In this document: piece after piece, positions 34,512-44,293 of the stretch
Layout: the number at the start of each line of letters is the position of its first letter
Position numbering within the stretch: position 1 is the stretch's first letter
Notes under the pieces: generated by a model
The model's input: only the letters and a program-made list of their open reading frames with translations
Databases searched by the model: none
What the model was told of the DNA's origin: nothing
Translations under genes and position numbers: made by a program
NCBI GenBank assembly: GCA_028101545.1
Contig: JAOHKZ010000011.1
Coordinates: forward strand, 1-63,145
Length of the DNA: 63,145 bases
Reading direction: 5' to 3'
From: Opitutales bacterium
GTDB lineage: Bacteria; Verrucomicrobiota; Verrucomicrobiia; Opitutales; Seribacteraceae

Positions 34512-35771
34512 TTACTGGCCCTCTGTATTTTGCTTACTTGAATTAACATCTTTCAAATCCAATGGCTGGGGTGAAATCACTTCTGTTTGATTAGTATCGA
34601 TTGGAGCAGGGGGTAAAGCTGGAACAGTTTCGTTAAGATCAGCTTTAGGTTCGATTGGCTTTGGGGTTACCTTAAGTAGCTCCACTTCGAAAATTAAAGT
34701 TTCATTGGGACCGATCGAATTATTCCCCGATTCACCATAAGCCAAATCAGAAGGTATGAATAGCTTCCATTTTGCTCCTTCAACCATTAGCTTGAGGGCT
34801 TCAGTCCACCCTTTGATTACTCCATTCACCTTAAAAGAAGCTGTTTCATCCCGTTCGATCGATGAATCAAAAACTTCACCTCCAATTAGAGTACCACGGT
34901 AATGTACTTCCACAGAATCATCCTCTTTAGGACTAACTCCATTTCCTTTTTTGAGTATTTCGTATTGTAATCCACTTTCAGTTGTTATGACTGCTTCACG
35001 CTTGCCATTTTTTCTCAAAAAATCCCCTCCTTTAGCAAGATTAAGGTCAGGCATAGATTTAGCCATAGCTAGGAAGTTGTTTGTCTTAATTAAATCATCA
35101 ATTCGCGATAAGAAATACGATGCGTTCATATCGTCAGCTAGTTTCTCCTTATGCTTTTCAACCCCGTTCATGTCGTTTTCTGCAAGAGCTTGCAAGGCGA
35201 GCAAGAATAAAGCCTCCCTTCGGTCGGTTGGGAGGTAAGATGAACTGTTGGTGAGTTTCTCCAAAATGGCCTTACCTTCGGCACCTCGGCCACCGTTTTC
35301 TTTAATCAAGGAAACTGCTTGTCCTAAAAGGGCTCTACCAGCAAGAGGATCAGTTCCCATTTCAACCGCAGCCTGCTCAAAATTTTTAGAAGATTCAGCA
35401 TATCGTTTCTCTCGATATTGTAAAACCGCTGCTCTAAACCTAGCAACTCCTGCCAAGGTATCGTCATATTCATCAGCAAAAGAAAGAAAACGCTCCTCAG
35501 CACCTTCTGCATTTATGCTAGCCGAAAGAAAACGATAAGAGCGCTCGGATTCATCGCTCTTTTTCGAATTGTCTAAATAAGTGAAAACAGCAACACAGAA
35601 AGCAATAGCACCGAGTAGTATTAACAAATTGTTCTTACTTTTGTCCCAAGCATCCGCTTCGCTGTAACTATGTTCAGCCGCCTGGTCCGCTGTAAGCCCC
35701 TGTTGCTCAGGTTCGCTGGGCGTAGGGATGTCGTTATCTTTTTCGGGGTCGGATTCGTTGTTAGTGGCCAT
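34512..35771 (-). CDS. Membrane-anchored TPR-like protein fused to FKBP-type PPIase
   Basis: 419 residues. An acidic cytoplasmic N-terminus (1-45) leads to one transmembrane helix (about 48-66, LLILLGAIAFCVAVFTYLD). Residues about 75-245 are helical repeats resembling the YfgM/TPR_21 chaperone subunit (EERFLSFADEYDDTLAGVARFRAAVLQY). Residues about 263-370 are an FKBP domain (SGLQYEILKKGNG, VEVHYRGTLIGGEVFDSS, KLFIPSDLAYGESGNN). A Pro/Thr/Asn-rich tail ends the protein. It likely acts as a periplasmic folding factor near the Sec translocon. Combination of both modules in one chain is unusual. Confidence 0.85.
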   Translation of the reverse strand: MATNNESDPEKDNDIPTPSEPEQQGLTADQAAEHSYSEADAWDKSKNNLLILLGAIAFCVAVFTYLDNSKKSDESERSYRFLSASINAEGAEERFLSFADEYDDTLAGVARFRAAVLQYREKRYAESSKNFEQAAVEMGTDPLAGRALLGQAVSLIKENGGRGAEGKAILEKLTNSSSYLPTDRREALFLLALQALAENDMNGVEKHKEKLADDMNASYFLSRIDDLIKTNNFLAMAKSMPDLNLAKGGDFLRKNGKREAVITTESGLQYEILKKGNGVSPKEDDSVEVHYRGTLIGGEVFDSSIERDETASFKVNGVIKGWTEALKLMVEGAKWKLFIPSDLAYGESGNNSIGPNETLIFEVELLKVTPKPIEPKADLNETVPALPPAPIDTNQTEVISPQPLDLKDVNSSKQNTEGQ

Positions 35772-35905
35772 AGGGCAGATAAATGGAAAAGGGAATATAC
35801 TCCCTATTTTTTGAATAAAGTCAACGGCTAGGTTTAAAGAGTGGCATGAACTGAAAGGGGGATGATCAATTTAAAATTACCAATCCGGAATCGATAAATA
35901 GAAAT

Positions 35906-37378
35906 TTAGTCTATTTGCGGCTGATCCCAAAATCGGTAAGGATCATTTAATTTTTTCATTTCAGATAGTAAAAGCTCTTCCATTTCCTTAAGTTTTTTGG
36001 CATAGGTTGAATTTCCTGCCAAGTTAACTTGGTGCAGCAAGGGTTTGTTTCCTGTTTTTTTTAACACTTTTTTTAGATGGTGCTCCTTTAATATTTCATC
36101 TGGGTTTTCTTTTAGGTTAAAAAGTTGAGTTTTGCGAATCTCTCCGTCTAGAGTATCGTATTTTATTAATTTCCAGTCCCCCTTTCGGATAGCACGCATA
36201 CCAGGCTTTGTTCCGCCACAATATGCACCATACAAGACAGAACGAGCAATCTGCTTATTACCAAGCAAAACAGGCTTCAGGCTAAGCCCTTGAGCAGTGT
36301 CGGGAATAGGAATTCCAACAAGATCACAAAAGGTGGGCAAAACATCCAGAAGGTAACTATTTCCCTTCGCTCGGGTCCCGCCCTTGATGCCTGGTCCACT
36401 TGCAATAAAAGGAACCCTCCATGAATGCTCATACAAGTTCTGCTTTCCCATCAAGCCATGCCTTCCAACTGCAATGCCATGATCTGCAGTGTAAAATATG
36501 TAAGTATTCTCATATTCACCGATACTTTTTAATTTCTGAATAACTAATCCAACCTGATCATCAATATTTTCAATGCATGCATACTCACGGCCAAGTTCAT
36601 TTCGAACTGTGGCTTTGGTACGAGAAGTCATTACGCCAGGCACCCGAACTTCATCACGCAAGCCTGGGTGCCCGTGATTAAAAGGATGCTCAGGCAACCA
36701 GGATACCGGTAATGGGGGAGCAAATTCACTTACCCGAACAGGAGGTTCTTTTACATTTTCAGCACCATATTTCTTGAGTAAATCCTCACGGCCATTTCTT
36801 GCGTCATGGGGATGTGAGAATCCAAAATAAATAAAAAAAGGCTTATTGTCTTCCTGCTTTGCACGGTCATTTAAATAATTAAGGACCTGCCGACCATGCC
36901 ATTGACTCCCACTTTCATCATCAGCGTTTCGACAACTTTTATCTTTAACAATTTGAAAAAGTTTATTTGCCAAGGAATAACTGTTTCCATTTTTACATGT
37001 CCGAAAAGTTTCATAACCTGCACGATTAAAAACTGCAGGGAGCGAGTTATTAAGAATTTCAACACCTGAAACTTTCCCCTCTTCATGCTGGAGATGCTTC
37101 TTCCCACGAGGAGGTAAGTGCCAAAGAGAACGCCCACTCATAATCATAGTTCTTGATGGAGAACACACCGCACCACTCATAGACCCCATATGATATGCTT
37201 GATCTAAAACAATCCCGGATTCGGCCAACTTATCTATATTAGGTGTTTGGCAAACTTTATTGCCGTAACTTGATAATGTATGTGGTGCCTGGTCATCAGT
37301 AAGAATAAATAGTATATTTGGCTTCTTTGCCAAAGTTGGAAATAATACTAGAAAAAAAAGCAAGAATGGATATTTCAT
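35906..37378 (-). CDS. Secreted type I sulfatase
   Basis: 490 residues from ATG 37378, where a signal peptide starts (MKYPFLLFFLVLFPTLA). The sulfatase core has metal ligands DDQ (28-30), the formylglycine motif CSPSR at 72-76 in GAVCSPSRTMI (Cys72 is the modified residue), and C-terminal motifs TADHGIAVGRHGLMGKQ. Maturation requires a formylglycine-generating enzyme not seen here. It should release sulfate from a polysaccharide or other ester in the periplasm; substrate unknown. The 77-base gap to purU has no clear terminator. Confidence 0.93.
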   Translation of the reverse strand: MKYPFLLFFLVLFPTLAKKPNILFILTDDQAPHTLSSYGNKVCQTPNIDKLAESGIVLDQAYHMGSMSGAVCSPSRTMIMSGRSLWHLPPRGKKHLQHEEGKVSGVEILNNSLPAVFNRAGYETFRTCKNGNSYSLANKLFQIVKDKSCRNADDESGSQWHGRQVLNYLNDRAKQEDNKPFFIYFGFSHPHDARNGREDLLKKYGAENVKEPPVRVSEFAPPLPVSWLPEHPFNHGHPGLRDEVRVPGVMTSRTKATVRNELGREYACIENIDDQVGLVIQKLKSIGEYENTYIFYTADHGIAVGRHGLMGKQNLYEHSWRVPFIASGPGIKGGTRAKGNSYLLDVLPTFCDLVGIPIPDTAQGLSLKPVLLGNKQIARSVLYGAYCGGTKPGMRAIRKGDWKLIKYDTLDGEIRKTQLFNLKENPDEILKEHHLKKVLKKTGNKPLLHQVNLAGNSTYAKKLKEMEELLLSEMKKLNDPYRFWDQPQID

Positions 37379-37455
37379 AGCTTTTGGAGTAAACGAACAA
37401 GATTGAACGGTCAAGGGGAGGAAACTAGTTAAAAGAAAATAATACTTGAGCCCGC

Positions 37456-38307
37456 TTAGTCGAACACAACTGTTTTATTCTGATAGACCAGTACCCGATT
37501 TTGCAAATGCCTACGAACGGCTGTAGAAAGAACCATTTTCTCAAGGTCTCGCCCTTTCTCGATCAAATCCTTGGGTCCGTGACGATGACTAACCCGAGTT
37601 ACATCCTGCCCAATAATAGGCCCTTCATCTAGATCTTCGGTCACATAGTGTGCCGTTGCCCCAATCAACTTAACTCCTCTTGTGTAAGCTTGATGGTAAG
37701 GCTTTGCCCCGGCAAAAGAAGGGAGGAAAGAATGATGAATATTTATTACCGGACATTCAACCGTTTCAAGAAATTGCTTGCTTAGAATTTGCATATATCG
37801 AGCCAGAATCAAAAGCTCTATTTTCTGTTCTCGAATCCATTCAATCTGATTAGCCTCCTCTTCAATTCTACTTCCCTGAGTAAGGTTAAAATAGTGAAAA
37901 GGCAGTTGGTATGATTCTGAAATCTCTTGTAAGTCTTGATGGTTGGAGAGAACGCCTATTAATTCAGCGTTCCACTCCCCTGACCTCACTCGCAATGCAA
38001 GGTCATGCAGGCAATGATCTGCCTTGGAAACCATAACGCCAATTCTGGGTTTGTCGTCATCATAGCCGATCCTTACAGACATCCCTAATTCAGTCTCAAC
38101 CATTTGCTGAAAAGCGATACCCTCCAGTTTTGGATCACTATTTGATATACATTCCCATTCAATTCGCTGAAAAAAAACATTTTCCTGACGATCAAGATGT
38201 TGATCTGCATGTAGCACATTACTACCTCTCTCATGAATCCAGCCAGCAACCTTTGCAACAATGCCCGGTCTATCGGAACCGTAAAGCAACGCTGTAATTG
38301 AATTCAT
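37456..38307 (-). CDS. purU: Formyltetrahydrofolate deformylase
   Basis: 283 residues, the standard PurU length. An N-terminal ACT domain (ITALLYGSDRPGIVAKVAGWI) precedes the formyltransferase-fold catalytic domain, with the active-site INIHHSFLPSFAGAKPYHQ (Asn-His) and TEDLDEGPIIGQDV (Asp). It hydrolyses 10-formyl-tetrahydrofolate to formate and tetrahydrofolate, balancing one-carbon pools with PurH. The ACT domain suggests amino-acid control, as with glycine and methionine in other bacteria. It lies 6 bases downstream of carB on the same strand. Confidence 0.95.
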   Translation of the reverse strand: MNSITALLYGSDRPGIVAKVAGWIHERGSNVLHADQHLDRQENVFFQRIEWECISNSDPKLEGIAFQQMVETELGMSVRIGYDDDKPRIGVMVSKADHCLHDLALRVRSGEWNAELIGVLSNHQDLQEISESYQLPFHYFNLTQGSRIEEEANQIEWIREQKIELLILARYMQILSKQFLETVECPVINIHHSFLPSFAGAKPYHQAYTRGVKLIGATAHYVTEDLDEGPIIGQDVTRVSHRHGPKDLIEKGRDLEKMVLSTAVRRHLQNRVLVYQNKTVVFD

Positions 38308-38313
38308 AACAAA

Positions 38314-41300
38314 CTAGGATTTAGAATAGTCCTGAAGAGACTTTACAGAAAATTTACGATCTTTAAGAGAACGAATTCCATCCAAAGCAGCAAAGGCAGA
38401 ACCTAAGGTGGTAATAACCGGAACTCCGTGTAATACCGCTTCACTCCTGATACCATTTTCATCTCTTCGTGGAATTAATCCGAGAGGGGTGTTGATAACA
38501 AGTTGAATTTTCCCATTTTTAATCAAGTCAGATACATTAGGTCGACCTTCGCTTATTCGTAAAACACTTTCAGAATTAATTCCATGCTTTTTCAAAAACT
38601 CGGCAGTTCCTTCAGTTGAATAAAAAGAAAAGCCCAAATCAGACAAGCCTCTTGCAACCAAAAGTGCCTTATCTTTATCCGAGTCTTTAACACTTAGGAA
38701 AACATTTCCCTCCATGGGTAAAGACGGTTTGGCAGCCATCTGAGTTTTGGCAAAAGCCATACCAAAATCTTCATCTTGTCCCATAACCTCACCCGTACTT
38801 CGCATTTCCGGAGTAAGAACAATAGGTGAACCCGGAAATCGACTAAAGGGAAAAACAGATTCTTTGATTGCCCAATGCTTGGGTTTAATTTCTTCCGTAA
38901 AACCAAGTTCTTTTAGAGTGGCTCCAGCCATAACCCGAGCTCCAAGCTTTGCTAATGGAACACCGATTGCCTTACTTACAAAAGGAATGGTCCGTGACGC
39001 GCGGGGGTTTACCTCAATAAGAAATAATTCACCATCTTTTATCGCAAATTGAATGTTCATTAAACCAATAACTTTTAGTGCCTTGGCCAAATCATGGGAT
39101 GCCTGCCGGACTTCAGCGATCATTTCCTCAGCAAGATCATGCGGAGGTAAAACCATCGCAGCATCTCCACTATGAACACCGGCAAATTCAATATGCTGAA
39201 GCATACCACCCACAACTGTTGTCTCACCATCAGAGATACAGTCCACATCTAACTCGATCGCTTCTTCAAGAAACTTGTCTAGTAAGACTGGCTTTCCGGG
39301 AGCGACCGCAAAAGCCTCTTTTACCACATTTTCTAATTCCTTTTCATCATAAACAATAAACATCCCCCGACCGCCCAAAACAAAGGATGGTCGAAGAAGA
39401 ACAGGGTAACCGATTCGCTCTGCTGCCGCCTTGGCATCTTCTGGTTCTATAGCGGTTTCATTCTGCGGTTGCTTTAAGCCCAACTGGTTTAAAATTTGCT
39501 TAAATTTCTCACGGTCTTCAGCCAAGTCAATACTGTTCGGGGAAGTTCCAATAACTTTTACTCCTGCAGCCTCCAAACCACTGGCTAAATTGAGAGGTGT
39601 TTGACCACCATACTGCACAATAGCTCCGTCACATTTCTCTTGGTGGTAAATTTCAAGAACATCTTCCAAAGTAAGAGGTTCAAAATAAAGCCGGTCGGAA
39701 ACATCGTAATCAGTGGAAACAGTTTCAGGGTTGGAATTTACCATTACTGTCTCAAACCCTGCTTCACGCAAGGCGAAGGAAGCATGAACACAACAGTAAT
39801 CAAATTCGATGCCCTGACCAATTCGGTTTGGACCACCGCCTAGGATCATAATCTTCTTATTCGTGGAGGTGGAAATCTCATTTTCGTCACCATATGAAGA
39901 GTAATAATAAGGAGTAAATGCGTCAAATTCTGCGGCACAGGTATCCACCAGTCTGAATGAAGTAACGATTCCTTCAGCTTCCCTCTTCAGTTTAACTTCG
40001 CTGGGTTGACAATTCCAAAAATCCGCTAATTGACGATCTGAAAATCCGGATTCCTTAGCACTGCGAAACAACTCATAATCAACATCGGATAAATTTGTAT
40101 TCTTCAAAATACACTCTAAAGAATGAATTTCACTGAGTTGTTCTGTAAACCAACGATCAATGCCTGACTTTTCTGAAACCTGTTCTGCAGTCATTCCGGA
40201 TTCAAAGGCAGAGTGTAGGTATTGAGGTCGATCCGCAGAAGGTCTCTTCACACCGGCTCGAATGGAGGATTCATCCAATTCAAGTCCAAGTAACTTACCA
40301 GATTCAAAGCCCCGAAGGCCTGTCTCCAGGGATCGAAGTGCTTTTTGGAAAGATTCCTTAAAGGTTCTTCCAATCGCCATTGCTTCACCAACAGATTTCA
40401 TTGCCGAGGTAAGAGTGGAGTCTGCCTCGGGGAATTTTTCGAAAGTGAAACGGGGAATTTTAGTTACCACATAATCAATGGATGGTTCGAAACAGGCTGG
40501 TGTTTCTTTGGTAACATCATTTTGTAGTTCATCGAGAGAATAACCTACAGCAAGCTTGGCTGCAAATTTGGCAATGGGGAAACCAGTAGCTTTGGATGCC
40601 AATGCAGAGCTACGAGAAACACGAGGGTTCATCTCAATTACCACCATTCTTCCAGTTTTTGGATCTGTGGCAAATTGTATGTTACTTCCACCTGTCTCCA
40701 CCCCAATTTCACGAATACAGGCAAAAGAAGCGTCCCTCATGAGTTGAAATTCCTTATCCGAAAGTGTCATAGCAGGAGCGACCGTGATCGAGTCTCCGGT
40801 ATGCACTCCCATTGGATCAAAATTTTCTATCGAACAAATAACTACACATTGATCCTTATAATCACGCATAACCTCCATCTCGTATTCCTTCCACCCAAGA
40901 AGACATTCCTCGATAAGCACTTGGTTAATAGGAGAGGCATCTAAGCCTGAACGGAGCATTTCATCAAACTCGTCTTTGTTATATGCGATCCCTCCACCGG
41001 TACCACCTAATGTGAATGCGGGTCTTAGAATGATAGGGAAATCCCCTAACTTATCGAGGGATTCCTGTGCCTGTTCGGGTGAAGTAATTGAATATGACCG
41101 GGCAACATCAAGACCAATCTCAAGCATTGCCTGCTTAAAAAGTTCACGATCTTCTCCTTTTTTAATCGCATCAGGTTTCGCCCCAATCATTTCAACATTA
41201 AATTCTTCAAGAATTCCCGCGTGAAAAAGTTCGAGCGATAAATTCAAACCCGTTTGCCCACCTAAGGTCGGTAGTAATGCATCTGGCCTTTCTTTTTCTA

Positions 41301-41532
41301 TTATCTTACGAACACTTTCAACCGTGAGAGGTTCGACATATGTGGCATCGGCAAACTCGGGATCCGTCATAATGGTAGCCGGATTACTGTTTACCAAGGA
41401 GACCCTATATCCCTCTTCACGAAGAGCCTTGCAGGCTTGAGCACCACTGTAATCAAACTCACAGGCTTGCCCAATAATGATTGGACCTGAACCAATAATG
41501 AGAATGTGTTTAATATCGTTTCTTCTAGGCAT
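38314..41532 (-). CDS. carB: Carbamoyl-phosphate synthase large subunit
   Basis: 1072 residues, full length. The two homologous ATP-grasp halves are evident: the first starts [21 protein letters not shown] and the second near residue 560 with [21 protein letters not shown]. Grasp signatures occur at [12 protein letters not shown] and [11 protein letters not shown]; the C-terminal MGS-like allosteric domain begins near 940 ([20 protein letters not shown]). It makes carbamoyl phosphate for pyrimidine and arginine synthesis; carA is not in the window. The T-rich hairpin at 41560-41586 isolates it from the upstream gene. Confidence 0.97.
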   Translation of the reverse strand: MPRRNDIKHILIIGSGPIIIGQACEFDYSGAQACKALREEGYRVSLVNSNPATIMTDPEFADATYVEPLTVESVRKIIEKERPDALLPTLGGQTGLNLSLELFHAGILEEFNVEMIGAKPDAIKKGEDRELFKQAMLEIGLDVARSYSITSPEQAQESLDKLGDFPIILRPAFTLGGTGGGIAYNKDEFDEMLRSGLDASPINQVLIEECLLGWKEYEMEVMRDYKDQCVVICSIENFDPMGVHTGDSITVAPAMTLSDKEFQLMRDASFACIREIGVETGGSNIQFATDPKTGRMVVIEMNPRVSRSSALASKATGFPIAKFAAKLAVGYSLDELQNDVTKETPACFEPSIDYVVTKIPRFTFEKFPEADSTLTSAMKSVGEAMAIGRTFKESFQKALRSLETGLRGFESGKLLGLELDESSIRAGVKRPSADRPQYLHSAFESGMTAEQVSEKSGIDRWFTEQLSEIHSLECILKNTNLSDVDYELFRSAKESGFSDRQLADFWNCQPSEVKLKREAEGIVTSFRLVDTCAAEFDAFTPYYYSSYGDENEISTSTNKKIMILGGGPNRIGQGIEFDYCCVHASFALREAGFETVMVNSNPETVSTDYDVSDRLYFEPLTLEDVLEIYHQEKCDGAIVQYGGQTPLNLASGLEAAGVKVIGTSPNSIDLAEDREKFKQILNQLGLKQPQNETAIEPEDAKAAAERIGYPVLLRPSFVLGGRGMFIVYDEKELENVVKEAFAVAPGKPVLLDKFLEEAIELDVDCISDGETTVVGGMLQHIEFAGVHSGDAAMVLPPHDLAEEMIAEVRQASHDLAKALKVIGLMNIQFAIKDGELFLIEVNPRASRTIPFVSKAIGVPLAKLGARVMAGATLKELGFTEEIKPKHWAIKESVFPFSRFPGSPIVLTPEMRSTGEVMGQDEDFGMAFAKTQMAAKPSLPMEGNVFLSVKDSDKDKALLVARGLSDLGFSFYSTEGTAEFLKKHGINSESVLRISEGRPNVSDLIKNGKIQLVINTPLGLIPRRDENGIRSEAVLHGVPVITTLGSAFAALDGIRSLKDRKFSVKSLQDYSKS

Positions 41533-41557
41533 GGAAAATAATGATCAAAATGAAGGA

Positions 41558-41586
41558 GCAAAAAAAAAAGCTCCACTTGGAGCCTT
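41558..41586 (-). terminator. Intrinsic terminator after the Cys-rich protein gene
   Basis: Read on the minus strand, GCTCC-AAGT-GGAGC (41583-41570) is followed by ten T (41569-41560). It lies about 50 bases after the stop of the gene at 41633-41950 and about 30 bases before carB, so it separates two transcripts. Confidence 0.8.
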
Positions 41587-41632
41587 TTAAAGATGTTTTG
41601 GACAATTTAATCAAATCCAAACGAAAAATATT

Positions 41633-41950
41633 CTAAGAGGACGCCTTTTTTTTGCATTTCGAACAACAAAAACCAACCGAGATTTTTTTGCGGTTTGGCT
41701 TAGCAGAAAAGGAACATGTTTTGTTGTTAGGCTTAGTTTTCTTAATAAATTCTTTAATATTAGCAGATGCTTTTTTGGCACAATTGGAGCAGCACACACC
41801 ATAAGACAGGACTTCAGATGTATCTATTGACCTGTTTGAAAAAGGGCAGAGTTTATTAACAACCTGAACAGAACTCGGAGTTGCAAATAAAAAAGAAGCG
41901 AATAAAAAAACGGGCAAGAATTTTATAACGGACATAATATTAAATTTCAT
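41633..41950 (-). CDS. Exported Cys-rich protein with two similar CCxxC modules
   Basis: 105 residues. A signal peptide (about 1-23, FLPVFLFASFLFA) is followed by two related modules. Module 1 is LCPFSNRSIDTSEVLSYGVC followed by CSNC. Module 2 is TCSFSAKPNRKKISVGFCC followed by SKC. Each has a single Cys, a spacer of about 17-19 residues and a CCxxC, the layout of degenerate YHS/TRASH metal-binding domains. A role in metal binding in the periplasm is therefore likely but not certain. The intrinsic terminator downstream suggests a monocistronic gene. ATG 41935 is an alternative start. Confidence 0.65.
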   Translation of the reverse strand: MKFNIMSVIKFLPVFLFASFLFATPSSVQVVNKLCPFSNRSIDTSEVLSYGVCCSNCAKKASANIKEFIKKTKPNNKTCSFSAKPNRKKISVGFCCSKCKKKASS

Positions 41951-41986
41951 AAACCTTAAAATATCCTAGCTTTTTTTTCAAGATTT

Positions 41987-42649
41987 TTATGCGATGGGAG
42001 GCAACCCACCGCCAAGTAAACCACTAAAAGCTTCTTTAATTTTTTGACCTCCAGAAACTACTTGTATGGTTTTGCCTACGCTATTAAAATTTTTAAGGCT
42101 TTCAATGATACAATCCGCCAAATCTTCCCTAGGTAAATAACCATGAAAACCTAAATTTTCTGCAACTTGTACACGGCCAGTCCCCCTTTCATCAATAAGA
42201 CTACCTGGGGCAATGATAGTGTAGTCTAATTTAGATGAGCGGAGCCGAGAGTCGGCAACACCTTTTGCCCGAAGGTAGTGTTGAATACGAGTTGATTCAC
42301 TATTTGGGTCTGCACCAATAGCACTCACCATAAGAAATCTTCGAACCCCGGCACTCTCACAATCTAACATTAATTTAATCGCGGCGTTTTGATCGACATC
42401 TGTAGTCTTATCAGGACCAGTTCGACCACCAGAACCAGCGGTAAAAATAACCGCGTCCAGTCCAGGTAAGAATGAGGAGATCCCCTCTTCAAGGTCCCCA
42501 ACTACAGAGGGTACACCCAAGGCAGTAAATTTAGTTTGTTGGCGACTATCCCGAATCAACCCGACGGGAGAAAAACCCGAGTGCCCCCACAATTTACCGG
42601 ACAAAATTGTACCGACTTTTCCATTGGCACCCGCTATTAAAATTTTCAC
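41987..42649 (-). CDS. Atypical SDR (NAD(P)-binding, NmrA/YbjT-like)
   Basis: 220 residues. An extended-type Rossmann start (KILIAGANGKVGTILSGKL), then VVGDLEEGI, AVIFTAGSGGRTGPDKTTDVDQ and MVSAIGAD, match the atypical SDR a5 group (YbjT/NmrA-like). YIIAPGSL-type segment appears as YTIIAPGSLIDERG. The classical Tyr-x3-Lys pair is not placed convincingly, so it may bind NADP(H) as a sensor or reduce an unknown substrate. It precedes the Cys-rich protein gene on the same strand by 36 bases. Confidence 0.8.
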   Translation of the reverse strand: MKILIAGANGKVGTILSGKLWGHSGFSPVGLIRDSRQQTKFTALGVPSVVGDLEEGISSFLPGLDAVIFTAGSGGRTGPDKTTDVDQNAAIKLMLDCESAGVRRFLMVSAIGADPNSESTRIQHYLRAKGVADSRLRSSKLDYTIIAPGSLIDERGTGRVQVAENLGFHGYLPREDLADCIIESLKNFNSVGKTIQVVSGGQKIKEAFSGLLGGGLPPIA

Positions 42650-42751
42650 GAAACCATCAATAACCTGTCATGCCAAACATTGCAAGGATGTGATCGGCAG
42701 AATTTGTTCGTCCTTAACTCACTATTTGCCTATAAATGTTCTCCTTCTCAA

Positions 42752-44263
42752 ATGACATTACCCGTTAGAACTCGAATCGCCCCATCACCCACAGGTGCTC
42801 CTCATGTAGGAACAGCATACATGGCACTATTCAATCTCGCCTTTGCTCGAAAAAATGAAGGCAAAATGATCCTGAGAATTGAAGACACTGATCAATGTCG
42901 ATCCACCCATGGATCAGAAGTAGCCATACTAGAATCCCTGAAATGGTTGGGGATTGAATGGGATGAGGGCCCTGATAAAATTGGAGATTTTGGTCCATAC
43001 AGACAAAGTGAGCGTAAGGAAATCCACGCTAATCACATTCAAATCCTTAGAGAAAAAGGTCATGCTTACCCCTGCTTTTGTACCGCAAATCGCTTAAAAG
43101 AGCTTCGCTCGGAACAAATGTCTAAAAAAGAAACACCTCGTTATGACGGACATTGCCTCAATTTAACTGAAGAAGAAATTGAAAAGAGAATAAACGATGG
43201 TGAGAGTTTTGTCATCCGCTTAAAAGTCCCCACCGAGGGAGAATGTTGTTTCACAGATGAACTTAGAGGTGAAGTTAAAATTAACTGGAATCAAATTGAC
43301 CACCAGGTTCTGCAAAAATCTGATGGTTATCCAACTTACCACTTGGCCAATGTAGTTGATGATCACCTGATGAATATTAGTCATGTGATAAGAGGTGAGG
43401 AATGGATCAGTAGTACACCAAAGCATGTGTTACTATACGAATACTTCGGATGGAATACTCCGATCTTCGCGCATCTCCCGCTACTACGAAATCCCGACAA
43501 ATCAAAATTATCTAAAAGAAAAAACCCGACGGGAATAAATTATTACAAGGAAGCAGGTTTCCTACCAGAGGTTTTGCTCAACTACCTTGGAATGATGGGT
43601 TATACCCTACCCGACCAACGAGAAATCTTCTCACTCGAAGAATTGACCCAAAGTTTTGACATCAAAAGGATGAGTTTAGGTGGTCCCACCTTTGACCTAG
43701 AAAAACTTAAGTGGCTTAATGGCAGATACCTCAGAGAACAATTAACCCAGGACGAAGTAGTCAGACGAATGATTGACTGGAAAATCAATTCTGGGTTTAT
43801 GAAGAAAATTATCCCTCACGCCTTACAAAGGCTCGAAAGTTTCTCAGACTTTATCCCTCTAACCGGCTTTCTGTTTCAGGATTACCCAAAGCTTGAAAGA
43901 ACTTCATTGATTGGTAAATTCGAAGCCAGCTATGCAAGTAAATTAATTAAAGTTTTCGAATGGGAATTAGAAAAGATTAAGTCTTGGAATAGAGAAGAAA
44001 TTTGTAATTTATTTCAAAATCTTGCTGAGAAGGAGGACAAGAAACTGAAGGAAATTCTGCCTTTATTTTTTCAGGTAATAACGGGCGAACATGTTTCGCT
44101 TCCTTTATTTGATTCAATAGAAATCCTTGGCCAAGACTTAGTCCGCATTCGTTTACGCAAAGCACTCGATTTTTTAACTGCTGAAGGATTTGGAATAAGC
44201 AAGAAAGGATTAAAATCACTGGAAAAGGATTACCGTCTAAAATACGGCGATCGAATTGATTAA
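42752..44263 (+). CDS. gltX: Glutamate--tRNA ligase
   Basis: 503 residues from ATG 42752 (MTLPVRTRIAPSPTGAPHVGT); upstream frames have no support. Class I synthetase: HVGT at 18-21 replaces HIGH, and KLSKR at 252-256 is the KMSKS equivalent. Further motifs: RIEDTDQCRS and SDGYPTYHLANVVDDHLM. It charges tRNA-Glu and is followed 30 bases later by glnS, so both Glu- and Gln-tRNA synthetases are made together. The gap upstream (42650-42751) contains no other gene. Confidence 0.95.
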   Translation: MTLPVRTRIAPSPTGAPHVGTAYMALFNLAFARKNEGKMILRIEDTDQCRSTHGSEVAILESLKWLGIEWDEGPDKIGDFGPYRQSERKEIHANHIQILREKGHAYPCFCTANRLKELRSEQMSKKETPRYDGHCLNLTEEEIEKRINDGESFVIRLKVPTEGECCFTDELRGEVKINWNQIDHQVLQKSDGYPTYHLANVVDDHLMNISHVIRGEEWISSTPKHVLLYEYFGWNTPIFAHLPLLRNPDKSKLSKRKNPTGINYYKEAGFLPEVLLNYLGMMGYTLPDQREIFSLEELTQSFDIKRMSLGGPTFDLEKLKWLNGRYLREQLTQDEVVRRMIDWKINSGFMKKIIPHALQRLESFSDFIPLTGFLFQDYPKLERTSLIGKFEASYASKLIKVFEWELEKIKSWNREEICNLFQNLAEKEDKKLKEILPLFFQVITGEHVSLPLFDSIEILGQDLVRIRLRKALDFLTAEGFGISKKGLKSLEKDYRLKYGDRID

Positions 44264-44293
44264 TTGTAATCAAAAGTTTCTCAATTTAAATTT

